This document shows, one piece after another, positions 49,565 to 57,750 of a stretch of 64,000 nt of DNA. The stretch's first letter is position 1, and the number at the start of each line of letters is the position of its first letter. The notes under the pieces were generated by a model, which saw only the letters and a list, made by a program, of their open reading frames with translations, was not told where the DNA came from and did no database searches. A program made the translations under genes and the position numbers. Origin of the DNA: a virus; the IMG/VR virus record IMGVR_UViG_3300006846_000010, positions 39,487-103,486 of that record; one strand, 5' to 3'.

Positions 49565-50635
49565 GTGTCGACAATACCACGGCAGACCGGCGAGGTGTAC
49601 CCGGCGGGAGACGTCATTCGCGCGGCCGGTCACCGGTACATAGCCGAGCGCGGCTGGGCCGTCTTCCCGGAGCGCACCGGACCGGACGGCGTCCGGCGGT
49701 CGCTGCCGATGTGTCCGGCGTGCCGGGCGACGCCGCACCGGCCGGACGCCTGCCCGCACACCACCTGCCACGGCCTCTACGCGGGAACCCGCGACCCGGA
49801 CGCCTGGGACCGCACGTGCGACGCGTTCCCGGACGCGGACGTGCTCGCCGTGCGCACCGGGCGCGCGTCGGGCATCTTCGTCGTGGACTTCGACGTCAAG
49901 CACGGCGGACCGGAGGCGCACGACGCGTGGGAGGAGGTCACCGGGCTGCCGTGGTCGTTCCCGAACACGCTGCGCCAGCGAACACGGTCGGGCGGCTTCC
50001 ACCTGGTGTACGCCCTGCCGAACGGGACGGACGTCCGGTCCCGCAACGCGGTGACACGGCGGGGCGTTGACGTCAAGGCGGAGGGCGGACTGGTCATCGT
50101 ACCGCCGTCCCCCGGCTACGAGTGGCTGAACGACCTCGCGCCGCGGCCGCCGTCCCCGGAGGTCACGGAGTGGGCGCGGACGGCGCCGGTGTTCCGGTCC
50201 GGCACCCGCCGGAGGCTGGGGGTGGTCACCGCCCAGCGGGTCGGGTCGCGGGTCGGGACGGACGCCGGCACCCGGCTGGTCCGGCTGGTGACGGACGTCG
50301 TGCCGGTGGGATCACGTGACGAGTTCGTGAACAACGTGGCGTTCCTGCTGCGCAAGGCGGGCCTGGCGTGGGACGACGCGCGGGAGGTGATGCGCGAGCA
50401 GCACGCGCTGCTGGAGCACCCGGAGGGCGACGAGTTCCGCTGGGAGTGGTGCGAGTATAAGCTCCGGAAGGTCTGGCGAGACGTGAAACCGGACCCCGTT
50501 GCGGCGGCGGGCCGGAGCTGGTACGACCGGGCGCGAGGATTCGGCGCCGGGAGACCGGCGGGTAGCTCCTCGGATACCTCGGCGAACATCTACCGGCGAA
50601 ACGGTCGCCGGGCGTTCACAGGGGACCAGCCGTGA
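49565..50635 (+). CDS. Primase-polymerase (bifunctional Prim-Pol N-terminal domain)
   Basis: A 356-residue protein from GTG 49565, AGGAGG upstream. GRASGIFVVDFDVKHGG gives the DxD metal motif and QRTRSGGFHLVYALPNG the catalytic His region of the primase-polymerase domain. An early Cys/His set (CPACRATPHRPDACPHTTCH) likely binds zinc. The C-terminal third (NNVAFLLRKAGLAWDD, EFRWEWCEYKLRKVW) is a helical domain seen in such primases. Overlaps the helicase start (GTGA). Confidence 0.85.
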   Translation: MSTIPRQTGEVYPAGDVIRAAGHRYIAERGWAVFPERTGPDGVRRSLPMCPACRATPHRPDACPHTTCHGLYAGTRDPDAWDRTCDAFPDADVLAVRTGRASGIFVVDFDVKHGGPEAHDAWEEVTGLPWSFPNTLRQRTRSGGFHLVYALPNGTDVRSRNAVTRRGVDVKAEGGLVIVPPSPGYEWLNDLAPRPPSPEVTEWARTAPVFRSGTRRRLGVVTAQRVGSRVGTDAGTRLVRLVTDVVPVGSRDEFVNNVAFLLRKAGLAWDDAREVMREQHALLEHPEGDEFRWEWCEYKLRKVWRDVKPDPVAAAGRSWYDRARGFGAGRPAGSSSDTSANIYRRNGRRAFTGDQP

Positions 50636-52200
50636 CCGCGCCCGGCGGTTCGGCTGCGAACGTAGACGCGGAGCTGGGCGCGCCGGAGGGCGTGGCTGAT
50701 GCCGTGGCCTGGGCGACCGCCGCGTCGGACGGCTTAGGTCTCACGGACTCCGCGAACGCCGTGCGGTTCGCGCGGCTGTACGGCGAGATCGCGCGCTACC
50801 TCACGGACGCCGAGCGCTGGATATTCTGGTGCGGCGAGCGCTGGGAACTGGACACGGCGGGGCACCACCGTGCGCTGGCCCTGACGCTCGGGGTGGTGCG
50901 TGAGATCCGGCGGGAGGCGGAGGAGGCGTCGGACGAGCCGCCGGAGGGTGGCGGCGACAGCCCGCTGGTCCGGCTCGCGAAGCACGCGACGGCGTCGGAG
51001 TCGGTGGCCCGGCGCGCCGCGACGCTGCGCGCCGCGGAGACGCTTCCGGAGCTGCAGGCCCGGCTCACGGACTTCGACGCGAACGACCGGGAGCTGGTGT
51101 GCGGTCCGGATGTTGTGACACTTGACCGGCCCGCGCCCCGGAGACCGGCGGTCACGACCCGCCCGGTATCACACGTGGACCGGGTAACGCGAACGACGCG
51201 CGCGCACTACCGGCCGGAGATCTTAGTAGGTCCGCCTCCGGCACAGGTAGCGGACTACCTGGCGACGTTTCTCCCGGACGAGGAGCGGCGGCGGCTGCTC
51301 TTTAAGACGCTGGGGTCGTGCCTGGTCGGAGGCAACGCCCAGCGCCTCTTCATCATCATCCAGGGGCCTTCGACCACCGGCAAGACGCAGCTCGTGGAGG
51401 CGCTGCTGGAGACGCTCGGCCCGGACTACGCGACGGCCGGCTCGGCGTCTGTGTTTCGCGGCAACCTGGATGACCGCGGAAGACCGGACATCCTGAAGGC
51501 CGTCGCCCGGCGGGTCGCGTTCTTCTCGGAGGCGTCGCAGGCGTGGGAGCTGCACGGGGACCGGGTGAAGGACCTCACCGGCGGCGGCACGATCACCGCG
51601 CGGCTGTTCCGTGAGAACGAGTACCGTGACGTCCGGCCCGCGTTTACACCGGTGCTGGTCACCAACGTGCTGCCCCGGATCGTCGGCGCGGACGCGGCGC
51701 TGCGCCGGCGCATGGTCGTGTTCGACTTCACACACACACCGCTGGTGGAAGACCCGGAGATCCGCGACCGCTTCGTGAGGTCTCCGGAGGTGCACGAGTG
51801 GCTGCTGGCCCGGTTGATCACCGGCTACGAGGAGGCGGCCCGGGACGGCCTCGCAGACGTCATCGTGGCGCAGGGACTTACGACGATGAACGCCTTCGAC
51901 AACCTCACTCACCTGGGTTCGTTCTTCCGGTGGCTCACCGACACCGACCAGCTGACGGCGGTGGACACGAACGCGTACGGCGTCAAGTCCACGTACGTAC
52001 CTCTTAAGAGTATGTACGACCGGTACGCGCTCTGGGTCAAGGACTACGGCGCCCAGCGGGACCGCGCGGAGAAGTTGAACTACGACGACTTCAACGCGCA
52101 GCTACGGTCGAGCGGCTGGAGGAGCACGAAGTCGGGGGTGCACCGGTGGGAGGGCTGGCGGCTGTCGACGCTGCTGTCGCTGTACGCGAGCGACGCGTAG
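50632..52200 (+). CDS. Replicative helicase, D5/P4 primase C-terminal, superfamily 3
   Basis: A 522-residue protein. A D5_N-like region (RYLTDAERWIFWCGERWEL) is followed by the SF3 ATPase: LFIIIQGPSTTGKTQLVEAL (Walker A), ARRVAFFSEASQAWELHG (Walker B and B'), and TPVLVTNVLPRI with the sensor Asn (motif C). The C terminus is winged-helix-like (NAQLRSSGWRSTKSGVHRWE). It pairs with the primase just upstream; the iteron region follows at once. Confidence 0.88.
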   Translation: MTAPGGSAANVDAELGAPEGVADAVAWATAASDGLGLTDSANAVRFARLYGEIARYLTDAERWIFWCGERWELDTAGHHRALALTLGVVREIRREAEEASDEPPEGGGDSPLVRLAKHATASESVARRAATLRAAETLPELQARLTDFDANDRELVCGPDVVTLDRPAPRRPAVTTRPVSHVDRVTRTTRAHYRPEILVGPPPAQVADYLATFLPDEERRRLLFKTLGSCLVGGNAQRLFIIIQGPSTTGKTQLVEALLETLGPDYATAGSASVFRGNLDDRGRPDILKAVARRVAFFSEASQAWELHGDRVKDLTGGGTITARLFRENEYRDVRPAFTPVLVTNVLPRIVGADAALRRRMVVFDFTHTPLVEDPEIRDRFVRSPEVHEWLLARLITGYEEAARDGLADVIVAQGLTTMNAFDNLTHLGSFFRWLTDTDQLTAVDTNAYGVKSTYVPLKSMYDRYALWVKDYGAQRDRAEKLNYDDFNAQLRSSGWRSTKSGVHRWEGWRLSTLLSLYASDA

Positions 52201-52778
52201 AGAGACGGCTGTTGGATCTACAGGTGTCGATTAAAGTGACCGAAACGTCGCCCGGAAGGTCGCCCGGAAACTCGCCCGAAAACTTGGAACACACCGCGGC
52301 GTAGAGCGTCCAAGTTACCGGTCCAAGTTGGCATGTGCCAAAGTCGAAGCGGTAACGTAGCACTGTGAAGCGATGACGTATGATCGTTTTCGGGCGACTT
52401 TGGCCGTGTTTTGGGGACAGGTGGACGGCGGTTGGACCGAGGTTGGACAGAGCGCGACGACGGGAAGCGGAATTAAGACTTATGACATTCTTCCAGCTCA
52501 GAGCTAGTTTGTTGGTATTTATCTCTCTATTTTTTCAAGATACTTGGACAGTTGGACTACAAACGCAGTTGTTACGCGGGTACGCACACACATGACACAC
52601 TACGCGCTACGCGCCCGAACCCGAAAATGGGTTTCGTGGTCCAAAGTCCAACTTCTACATAGTGTAGTACTTCAAACAATCAAGATCGTTGATTTATGGC
52701 TAAAATGTAACAGCCACCGGCGATACGGTGCACGAGAATGGTGTAAGTCACGATAATGAGATGTGATACTGTTGGCTC
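52201..52778 (+). other. Noncoding iteron region, candidate replication origin
   Basis: No convincing gene in 578 bp. Eight exact TTGGAC/GTCCAA hexamers occur: GTCCAAGTT at 52308 and 52321, TTGGAC at 52432, 52443, 52544 and 52552, GTCCAA at 52639 and 52646, paired at 7-13 bp intervals, plus the near-copies GTTGGATC (52211) and CTTGGAAC (52293). TCGCCCGGAA repeats near 52248-52268, with an inverted partner TTTTCGGGCGACTT at 52387. An AT-rich stretch lies at 52505-52540. Position right after primase and helicase supports an origin. Confidence 0.6.
52765..52770 (+). promoter_or_regulatory. Extended -10 ahead of the terminase-like gene
   Basis: GATACT in ATGTGATACTGTTGG, an extended -10 eight nt before the GTG at 52779, so the message would be leaderless or nearly so. 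No ribosome site is seen at that start, which agrees. Confidence 0.4.
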
Positions 52779-53738
52779 GTGACCGACATCCAGCTACCGT
52801 GTGTGGGAACACAGGTACTTACTGTGCCGCGCTCGTACGTCGCGGGACGTCGGATCACGTGGGTGCTCGGCTCACCAGATGTGACACGCCTCGGACATCG
52901 CTGGGTGGGAGGCGATTCCGCCGAGTTCAACGACTCGCGGTACCTGAAGCTGGCGCGGTGGCAGACGGAGGCTCTGGAGCAGGCGCGGGACGCCTGGAAG
53001 GACCGGGAGGATGATGGACCGCCGCGGCGTTGCGGCAAGCCCATACCGCTCTCCTGGACCCGGCCGGGACGATCTGGCCGGCCCTCCCGCTGGGCGGGCC
53101 GGGCGTGGGAGCCGTGCGAGCGGCCGGCGGGTGATAGGACCGAGAACGAGGGGTACGGACCCTGTGCCGCGCACGGCGGTCGCAGGGCACGAGGAAGAGC
53201 GGAGGCGGCCTGGGTGGCGGCGCACGCGTACTCGCAGGAGCTCAACCTGTCGCCGTGGGACGCGCTGCTCATGGCGGTGCGGATCGCGGCGGGGAAGGTC
53301 GCCTACTGTCAGCTCGTGCTGTCGCGGGCGACCAGCGACCTGGAGATCGAGGGCCGGCTCGTCAAGAGCGACGAGGGGCTGCTGGTGGACCCGGACACCG
53401 GCGAGCCGCTGGGCGTCGGGAAGCTGCGCGACCTCACGTTCTGGAACACGAAGCTCGAGTTCTGGCACGCACGCATGGCACAGTGCGCGAAGTGGGCCGT
53501 GGACGCGGGCGTCGCGGCGTACCTGGTGCAGCGGACGCAGGACGAGGCGACCGCGATCGCACGCGTGATCAACGCGACGATCGAGGAGCTGGGCGACGAG
53601 ATCAGCCCGGCGACCCGCGCCCGCATTCGCGCGACCGCCCGCCGCGAGTTGCTGCTCATCGACGCGGAGCAGCGGCGGGTCGCCGGGACGACCGACCCGG
53701 ACGGAGCGGTCGTGGACAGCACGTGGCAGGAGGGCTGA
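52779..53738 (+). CDS. Terminase small subunit-like protein
   Basis: A 319-residue protein. A Cys/His-containing N-terminal part (RRCGKPIPLSW, then GPCAAHGGRRARGRAEAAW) leads into LNLSPWDALLMAVRIAAGKV and a long helical region ending TARRELLLIDAEQRR. This order resembles small terminase proteins of actinophages, which recognise DNA for packaging. The large subunit is not beside it, so the call is moderate. Confidence 0.5.
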   Translation: MTDIQLPCVGTQVLTVPRSYVAGRRITWVLGSPDVTRLGHRWVGGDSAEFNDSRYLKLARWQTEALEQARDAWKDREDDGPPRRCGKPIPLSWTRPGRSGRPSRWAGRAWEPCERPAGDRTENEGYGPCAAHGGRRARGRAEAAWVAAHAYSQELNLSPWDALLMAVRIAAGKVAYCQLVLSRATSDLEIEGRLVKSDEGLLVDPDTGEPLGVGKLRDLTFWNTKLEFWHARMAQCAKWAVDAGVAAYLVQRTQDEATAIARVINATIEELGDEISPATRARIRATARRELLLIDAEQRRVAGTTDPDGAVVDSTWQEG

Positions 53739-53741
53739 CGG

Positions 53742-53963
53742 GTGAGAGTTCCCCACCGTTGGACGAGGACGCACCGAGGTGAGACGTCGCGTGAGCGTGC
53801 GTTGTGCGACGGGCGACGGGCGGTGCGGGCGGCGAGACGCCAGTCGGCGTACCTCGCACTGAGGCCGTTCTCGGACAAGTACGGGTATGACCGGCTGGGT
53901 GGCGGTGACTGGTCGAACGACAGGCACAACGACGATGACGGCTCGGAGCGTAGGCGCCGATAG
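53742..53963 (+). CDS. Small arginine-rich protein
   Basis: A 73-residue protein from GTG 53742 with AGGAGGG upstream, four nt after the previous stop. About a quarter Arg, with ALRPFSDKYGYDRLGGGDW in the middle and an acidic-basic C terminus. Possibly nucleic-acid binding. No family known to me. Confidence 0.5.
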   Translation: MRVPHRWTRTHRGETSRERALCDGRRAVRAARRQSAYLALRPFSDKYGYDRLGGGDWSNDRHNDDDGSERRRR

Positions 53964-53975
53964 CGTCATTTGTGG

Positions 53976-53981
53976 TATAAT
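53976..53981 (+). promoter_or_regulatory. Extended -10 promoter
   Basis: TATAAT in TTTGTGGTATAATCGAGG, 73 nt ahead of the ATG at 54055. The leader includes a GCCCGGGTC...GCCGGGTAC stretch able to form a hairpin before the ribosome site GAGAGGATGAGAG. Confidence 0.6.
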
Positions 53982-54054
53982 CGAGGTAGCCGTGCCCGGG
54001 TCGCGGATCGTCATCTTCGTCGGCTGCCGGGTACTTGTGATGAGAGGATGAGAG

Positions 54055-54339
54055 ATGACACCGGATGACACCGCTCCCATGACCGATGAGGAGAAGGAGT
54101 CGGCGGCCTGGCTGGAGGATCGCACGGTCGCACGTGAGGAGACCACGCGGCGGTTCATCGTCGTGGGCGTCGCGCTGTGCGTCATCGCGCTGATCGCCGC
54201 GGTGTTCGTGGGCTGCGACCGGGCGAGTGACCGTGAGCGGGACACCAAGAAGGCGTGCATCACGTCCGGCGGCACGTGGCTAGGCGCGCCGGACACCGGT
54301 AGCGACGGCCACTGCGTCCGGGGCGCGGTGGGGTCGTGA
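54055..54339 (+). CDS. Single-pass membrane protein
   Basis: A 94-residue protein, ATG 54055. Acidic N terminus (TDEEKESAAWLEDRT), one span (FIVVGVALCVIALIAAVFVG), then an outer part with two or three Cys (KKACITSGGTWLGAP, DGHCVRG). N-in topology is likely. Its stop overlaps the next GTG. Function unknown. Confidence 0.6.
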   Translation: MTPDDTAPMTDEEKESAAWLEDRTVAREETTRRFIVVGVALCVIALIAAVFVGCDRASDRERDTKKACITSGGTWLGAPDTGSDGHCVRGAVGS

Positions 54340-54455
54340 GTCAGAAACCTCAACACGTTGGGAACGTGTACTACGACTCGGCAACGTGTGGTCTGCGGAT
54401 GATAGGCGAGGTTGACTGGTCTGGTTGCCGGAAACCGGCGGTCTCGACGTCTTAA
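54336..54455 (+). CDS. Very small protein, 39 residues
   Basis: GTG 54336 overlaps the previous stop (GTGA) and the frame reads VSQKPQHVGNVYYDSATCG, then LRMIGEVDWSGCRKPAVSTS, ending TAA 54453-54455. It is soluble with two Cys. The overlap is the only strong support. Confidence 0.4.
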   Translation: MSQKPQHVGNVYYDSATCGLRMIGEVDWSGCRKPAVSTS

Positions 54456-54565
54456 AGACGCACCTGGAACTTCGTCGTCGTGAGACTCGGCGGGTCTATG
54501 CACGTGATCGCGCGCACGCGATCGCCGAGCTGCTGGAGCGCACACACCTGGCGGGTCTACGATGA
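54425..54565 (+). CDS. Possible small helical protein, 46 residues
   Basis: From TTG 54425 a frame reads LPETGGLDVLKTHLELRRR, then ETRRVYARDRAHAIAELLER, ending TGA 54563-54565. The amphipathic, charged helix looks protein-like, but the start is weak and it overlaps the previous small gene by 31 nt. Offered as a possibility only. Confidence 0.25.
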   Translation: MPETGGLDVLKTHLELRRRETRRVYARDRAHAIAELLERTHLAGLR

Positions 54566-54584
54566 TCGGCTTAGGAGACGAGAG

Positions 54585-55670
54585 ATGACCCAGAACTACA
54601 TCAACCACATCGCGCTGGTGTTGGACGCGTCCGCGTCCATGCGAGGACGTAAGCGGGACGTCGTCACGGTGGCGGAGGGCGAGATCGCGCACCTCGCGCG
54701 ACGGTCGCAGGAGCTGGACCAGGAGACACGCGTCACCGTGTACGCGTTCGCGGACCAGGTCGAGTGCCTGGTGTACGACAAGGACGTGCTGCGACTGCCC
54801 TCGCTGGGTGGCCTGTACCGCACGGGCGGCAACACGGCGCTGATCGCCGCGACGATGAAGTCGCAGGACGACCTCGCGGCGACCGCACAGCTGTACGGAG
54901 ATCACGCTTTCCTGACGTACGTCCTGACGGACGGCGAGGAGAACGTCAGCCGGTACAGCGAGGTGTTCACGGGTCACCGGCAGGGAAGGTGGGGCCCGAC
55001 CTCGTACACCACCGCCGGCGTCACTCGGCTTCTGGGAACCCGTCTCGCCGGCCTCGCGGACAACTGGACCGTCGCGTGTCTCGTCCCGGACCAGCGCGGC
55101 GCGCACGAGGCTAAGAGCTTCGGATTCCCGGGCGAGAACGTCGCCGTCTGGGACACGACGTCGCGGCGCGGCGTGGAGGACGTCGGCGGTACGATCCGGC
55201 GCGCCACCGAGACGTTCATGACCAACCGGGCGCGCGGCATCCGGGGATCACGGACGCTGTTCACGGCGGGAGCCGATGTCGTCAACCGAGAGACGGTGCG
55301 TGATGCGGGTCTCAAGCCGCTAGGTAGGGACACGTACAGGTTGTTCACGGTGTGCGATGACTACGACCTGGCCATCCGGCCACACGTCGCGTACGTCACC
55401 GGCGAGCCGTACCGGACGGGCTCGGCGTTCTACGAGCTGACGAAACCTGAGAAGGTCCAGGCCTACAAGCAGGTGTGCGTCCGGAACCGTAAAAGTGGGC
55501 GGATCTACGCCGGCGCCGAGGCGCGGGAGCTGCTCGGTCTGCCCGACGCGGAGGTTCGTGTTCGTCCCGAGGCCAACCCGGAGTACCAGGTCTTCGTGCA
55601 GTCGACCTCCGTTAACCGGAAGCTGGTCGCCGGTACGAAGCTGCTGGTCCTGCAGGACGTGCCGTCGTGA
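54585..55670 (+). CDS. VWA-domain protein
   Basis: A 361-residue protein; ATG 54585 is behind AGGAGACGAGAG. HIALVLDASASMRGRKRDVV holds the DxSxS of the MIDAS metal site, LYRTGGNTALIAA gives the Thr, and TYVLTDGEENVSRY the distal Asp. Residues 240-361 are a separate alpha/beta domain (FTVCDDYDLAIRPHVAYVTG, NRKSGRIYAGAEARELLGLP). VWA proteins mediate metal-dependent binding and often partner with AAA ATPases, but none is next to it. Confidence 0.8.
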   Translation: MTQNYINHIALVLDASASMRGRKRDVVTVAEGEIAHLARRSQELDQETRVTVYAFADQVECLVYDKDVLRLPSLGGLYRTGGNTALIAATMKSQDDLAATAQLYGDHAFLTYVLTDGEENVSRYSEVFTGHRQGRWGPTSYTTAGVTRLLGTRLAGLADNWTVACLVPDQRGAHEAKSFGFPGENVAVWDTTSRRGVEDVGGTIRRATETFMTNRARGIRGSRTLFTAGADVVNRETVRDAGLKPLGRDTYRLFTVCDDYDLAIRPHVAYVTGEPYRTGSAFYELTKPEKVQAYKQVCVRNRKSGRIYAGAEARELLGLPDAEVRVRPEANPEYQVFVQSTSVNRKLVAGTKLLVLQDVPS

Positions 55671-55825
55671 GGCCACGCCTGTGGCGCGGATTTAGTCTCA
55701 CCTTCATACCCACGCAGTGGTACGTGGGTGTCTGGTGGTGGCCTGTCGCGAAGGATCTGGCGGTCGGCGTCAACCTGGGACCGTTCAGCTTGATGTGGAC
55801 GCGTGATCGTTACTGGAGAGGATGA
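55667..55825 (+). CDS. Small aromatic-rich protein
   Basis: A 52-residue protein whose GTG 55667 overlaps the VWA stop. TQWYVGVWWWPVAKDLAVG and NLGPFSLMWTRDRYWRG: Trp-rich, beta-like rather than a membrane helix. Ends TGA 55823-55825. Function unknown; the overlap supports translation. Confidence 0.45.
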   Translation: MRPRLWRGFSLTFIPTQWYVGVWWWPVAKDLAVGVNLGPFSLMWTRDRYWRG

Positions 55826-55832
55826 GACCTAG

Positions 55833-56144
55833 GTGACTAGGTTCAGGCGGGTGTACGTCGCCGCGTATCTCTGGCTGTGCGGCCGAGTGGCGGTCACCGG
55901 GCCCGGCGGCTGGCGGTATAAGCGGCAGTTCGCGCGTAAGCCGCTGCCGCGAGGCGCGGCGTGGGTGTGTCGTGCCGGTGGCGCGATCTCGGTGACGTGT
56001 GCCGCCGCGTACTACGTCGTCCGGGAGACGTCTGCACCCCGCTGGGTTGCCACGACGCTCGGAGTGCTGAGCACGATGGGCTTCTACACCTGGGTGCTCG
56101 TCGGGATCTACGGCCGGGAGCGCGGGGATGAGATTAGGCACTGA
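55833..56144 (+). CDS. Two-span membrane protein
   Basis: A 103-residue protein, GTG 55833 behind GAGGATGAGACC. Hydrophobic parts around residues 46-62 (GGAISVTCAAAYYVV) and 72-93 (TTLGVLSTMGFYTWVLVGIY) with a basic N-terminal 40. Its TGA shares a base with the next ATG. Confidence 0.5.
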   Translation: MTRFRRVYVAAYLWLCGRVAVTGPGGWRYKRQFARKPLPRGAAWVCRAGGAISVTCAAAYYVVRETSAPRWVATTLGVLSTMGFYTWVLVGIYGRERGDEIRH

Positions 56145-56344
56145 TGGTTAGCCAATACGTACGATTGGATGATGCAATGCGTGACGTAGAGCGTACGGTT
56201 GGGTTGATCGGTCTCATCGTACTCGCGACGGTAGCTGGCCTGATCTTCGCGTCCGTAGGCGGCGCCGGTGCGGTCGTCGCCGTGGTGTTCCTCGGGGCGT
56301 TGGTGCTGTTCGCCGTCACGACGATAGGTAGGCGTTGGTCGTGA
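56144..56344 (+). CDS. Two-span membrane protein
   Basis: A 66-residue protein from ATG 56144. Spans at residues about 18-37 (TVGLIGLIVLATVAGLIFAS) and 39-60 (GGAGAVVAVVFLGALVLFAV). Short polar ends. Coupled to genes on both sides by overlapping stops and starts. Confidence 0.5.
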   Translation: MVSQYVRLDDAMRDVERTVGLIGLIVLATVAGLIFASVGGAGAVVAVVFLGALVLFAVTTIGRRWS

Positions 56345-56547
56345 AGGTTACGGTGATCGTAGGCGAGACGTCTCGCAGCCTGGATGTTCCGGACGACTTG
56401 CTCACGGCGAAGCACAACGTCGACTCGCTGCAAGACTGGACGCAACACTGTGTGGCTACGGCGTTCGTCACGGCCTACCGTGACGAGTGCGCCCGCCTCG
56501 TCGCGAACGCCGTCGCCGCCCGGCTCACGGAGGTCACCGAGCTGTGA
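56341..56547 (+). CDS. Small soluble protein
   Basis: A 68-residue protein from GTG 56341 (GTGA overlap). VKVTVIVGETSRSLDVPDDL, then a helix with DWTQHCVATAFVTAYRDECA. No known family. Its stop overlaps a further possible start at 56544. Confidence 0.45.
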   Translation: MKVTVIVGETSRSLDVPDDLLTAKHNVDSLQDWTQHCVATAFVTAYRDECARLVANAVAARLTEVTEL

Positions 56548-56606
56548 CCGATGTTGTGAACCTACGTGAGCGGTTCCGTGTGTGGTGGCGCCTCAGACAC
56601 TGTTAG
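56544..56606 (+). CDS. Possible 20-residue peptide
   Basis: GTG 56544 overlaps the previous TGA (GTGA) and the frame ends TAG 56604-56606 after RERFRVWWRLRHC. The basic, Trp-rich peptide could associate with membranes. Support is only the overlap geometry. Confidence 0.25.
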   Translation: MTDVVNLRERFRVWWRLRHC

Positions 56607-56625
56607 ACGTGCTAGGGTGTCGCAC

Positions 56626-56787
56626 GTGGTAGCAACCTCAGGTAGGCCGTTCAGGAGGCGCAGGGATGTCATCGGGGCGCTCGCCGGGCCGGTGTTCTGG
56701 CTCCTCGTGTGCCTGCTGGTCGCCTCGGTTTCGGGTCTGTGCGGCGACGTCGTCGCGACGATCGCAGACCTGACCCGACACAGGTAA
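56626..56787 (+). CDS. Small single-span membrane protein on a probable leaderless message
   Basis: A 53-residue protein from GTG 56626. TAGGGT at 56613-56618, seven nt ahead, with TTAGAC before it, could be the promoter; no ribosome site is seen. Basic N terminus (TSGRPFRRRRDV) then a long span (ALAGPVFWLLVCLLVASVSG). Confidence 0.45.
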   Translation: MVATSGRPFRRRRDVIGALAGPVFWLLVCLLVASVSGLCGDVVATIADLTRHR

Positions 56788-56814
56788 CCGTCGACGGCGA
56801 CGCGGTACATATGC

Positions 56815-56820
56815 TATGAT
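56815..56820 (+). promoter_or_regulatory. -10 element TATGAT
   Basis: TATGAT in ACATATGCTATGATCTAG, about 60 nt ahead of the Cys-rich gene at 56878. The -35 region is weak. Confidence 0.4.
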
Positions 56821-56877
56821 CTAGTCGAGGGATCGACCGGGAGTCGGTTCCGGCCCGGACATGGGAGATCCAGACAC

Positions 56878-57063
56878 GTGGTGATGAGGACGGGCGGGCC
56901 GCACGAGCCCTCCGCCGCCGAGCGCCTGGGCGCGGACGTCGCGGACCCGAGGTGCGTCGCGTGTCTCGAGGTCGGGTGTCCGACCGAGGTACGCACCGTC
57001 GAGGGACACACCTTGCGGCTGTGCGTCGACGCCCGGGCATGTCGATCCCGCTGGGTGAGTTAA
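56878..57063 (+). CDS. Small Cys-rich protein
   Basis: A 61-residue protein from GTG 56878 (ATG 56884 is possible) with GGGAGATCC upstream. DPRCVACLEVGCPTEVRTVE followed by LRLCVDARAC gives five Cys in a zinc-ribbon-like order. Likely metal-binding; role unknown. Confidence 0.5.
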   Translation: MVMRTGGPHEPSAAERLGADVADPRCVACLEVGCPTEVRTVEGHTLRLCVDARACRSRWVS

Positions 57064-57090
57064 GATGTGTTACGATCGGGAGGATGAGAG

Positions 57091-57552
57091 ATGACGAGCG
57101 ACGGCGACGGCGACGTCAAGGTGACGCTGACGGACGGTTCCACCGTTGAGCTCGCCTGGCACGACGTGGCGAGCATATCCGCGAAGGAGCTGCACAACGC
57201 AGGATCCGCCGCACTGCGAGACCCGCGAAACCGGATCACCGACGACCGGCGGGTGGTACTCGCGGTGCTCGGCGACTCGGCGAAGATCGCCGCCAGCCTC
57301 GCGGTCACGGCCGAGCTCCGGAAGCTGCGTGAGCTGTTCGAGGGCGCGCTGCTGACGCTGGTCGGCAGCTACGTCGACAAGATCAACCCGGGCTTCATCG
57401 AGCGGATGGCGGCGGCCGATGAAGACTCTGCTGAGACCGGTGGGACCGGCGATCCCGACCTGTCGAACGACCTTCTGACGCGGATCCGGGAGGCTCAGTG
57501 GCGAACCGCGGACGATGAAGTCACGCTCGTTACACCCGTGGACCTCGGGTGA
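57091..57552 (+). CDS. Protein of unknown function
   Basis: A 153-residue protein, ATG 57091 behind GGGAGGATGAGAG. An N-terminal beta hairpin (KVTLTDGSTVELAWHDVAS), then helices (RRVVLAVLGDSAKIAASLAV, TAELRKLRELFEGALLTLVG) and an acidic end. Its stop overlaps the next GTG. Confidence 0.5.
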   Translation: MTSDGDGDVKVTLTDGSTVELAWHDVASISAKELHNAGSAALRDPRNRITDDRRVVLAVLGDSAKIAASLAVTAELRKLRELFEGALLTLVGSYVDKINPGFIERMAAADEDSAETGGTGDPDLSNDLLTRIREAQWRTADDEVTLVTPVDLG

Positions 57553-57746
57553 CTGACCGGCCGCGTCTTCGGTTGCACTCGGCCGACCTGTACGCGATAG
57601 CACGTGCCGTGGAGAAGCTGAACGAGTCGGGCGTCCGGGTGGAGAGCGCGGTCATAGTGGGACACCGTGTGACGCTGGGGTGGACCGACGACCAGCGCGA
57701 GGGCACGTACTACACCGTGACGAACATCGAGCCGGAGGGGTCGTAA
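57549..57746 (+). CDS. Small alpha/beta protein
   Basis: A 65-residue protein from GTG 57549 (GTGA overlap). RLHSADLYAIARAVEKLNES then a beta meander (RVESAVIVGHRVTLGWTDDQ). The compact helix-plus-sheet resembles a small domain common in phages. Function unknown. Confidence 0.5.
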   Translation: MTDRPRLRLHSADLYAIARAVEKLNESGVRVESAVIVGHRVTLGWTDDQREGTYYTVTNIEPEGS

Positions 57747-57750
57747 GGCC

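Noticed and set aside
52380-52595. Plus-strand frame of 71 codons in the origin-like region
   Set aside because: No ribosome site, composition unlike neighbours, and it runs through iterons. Treated as noncoding.
52872-55106. Minus-strand open frame of about 744 codons across terminase-like to VWA genes
   Set aside because: Crosses several well-supported plus-strand genes and a promoter; composition is typical of a shadow frame.
57071-57076. TACGAT as a promoter for the 57091 gene
   Set aside because: A start seven nt later would fall beyond the gene's own ribosome site, so it is unlikely to drive that gene.
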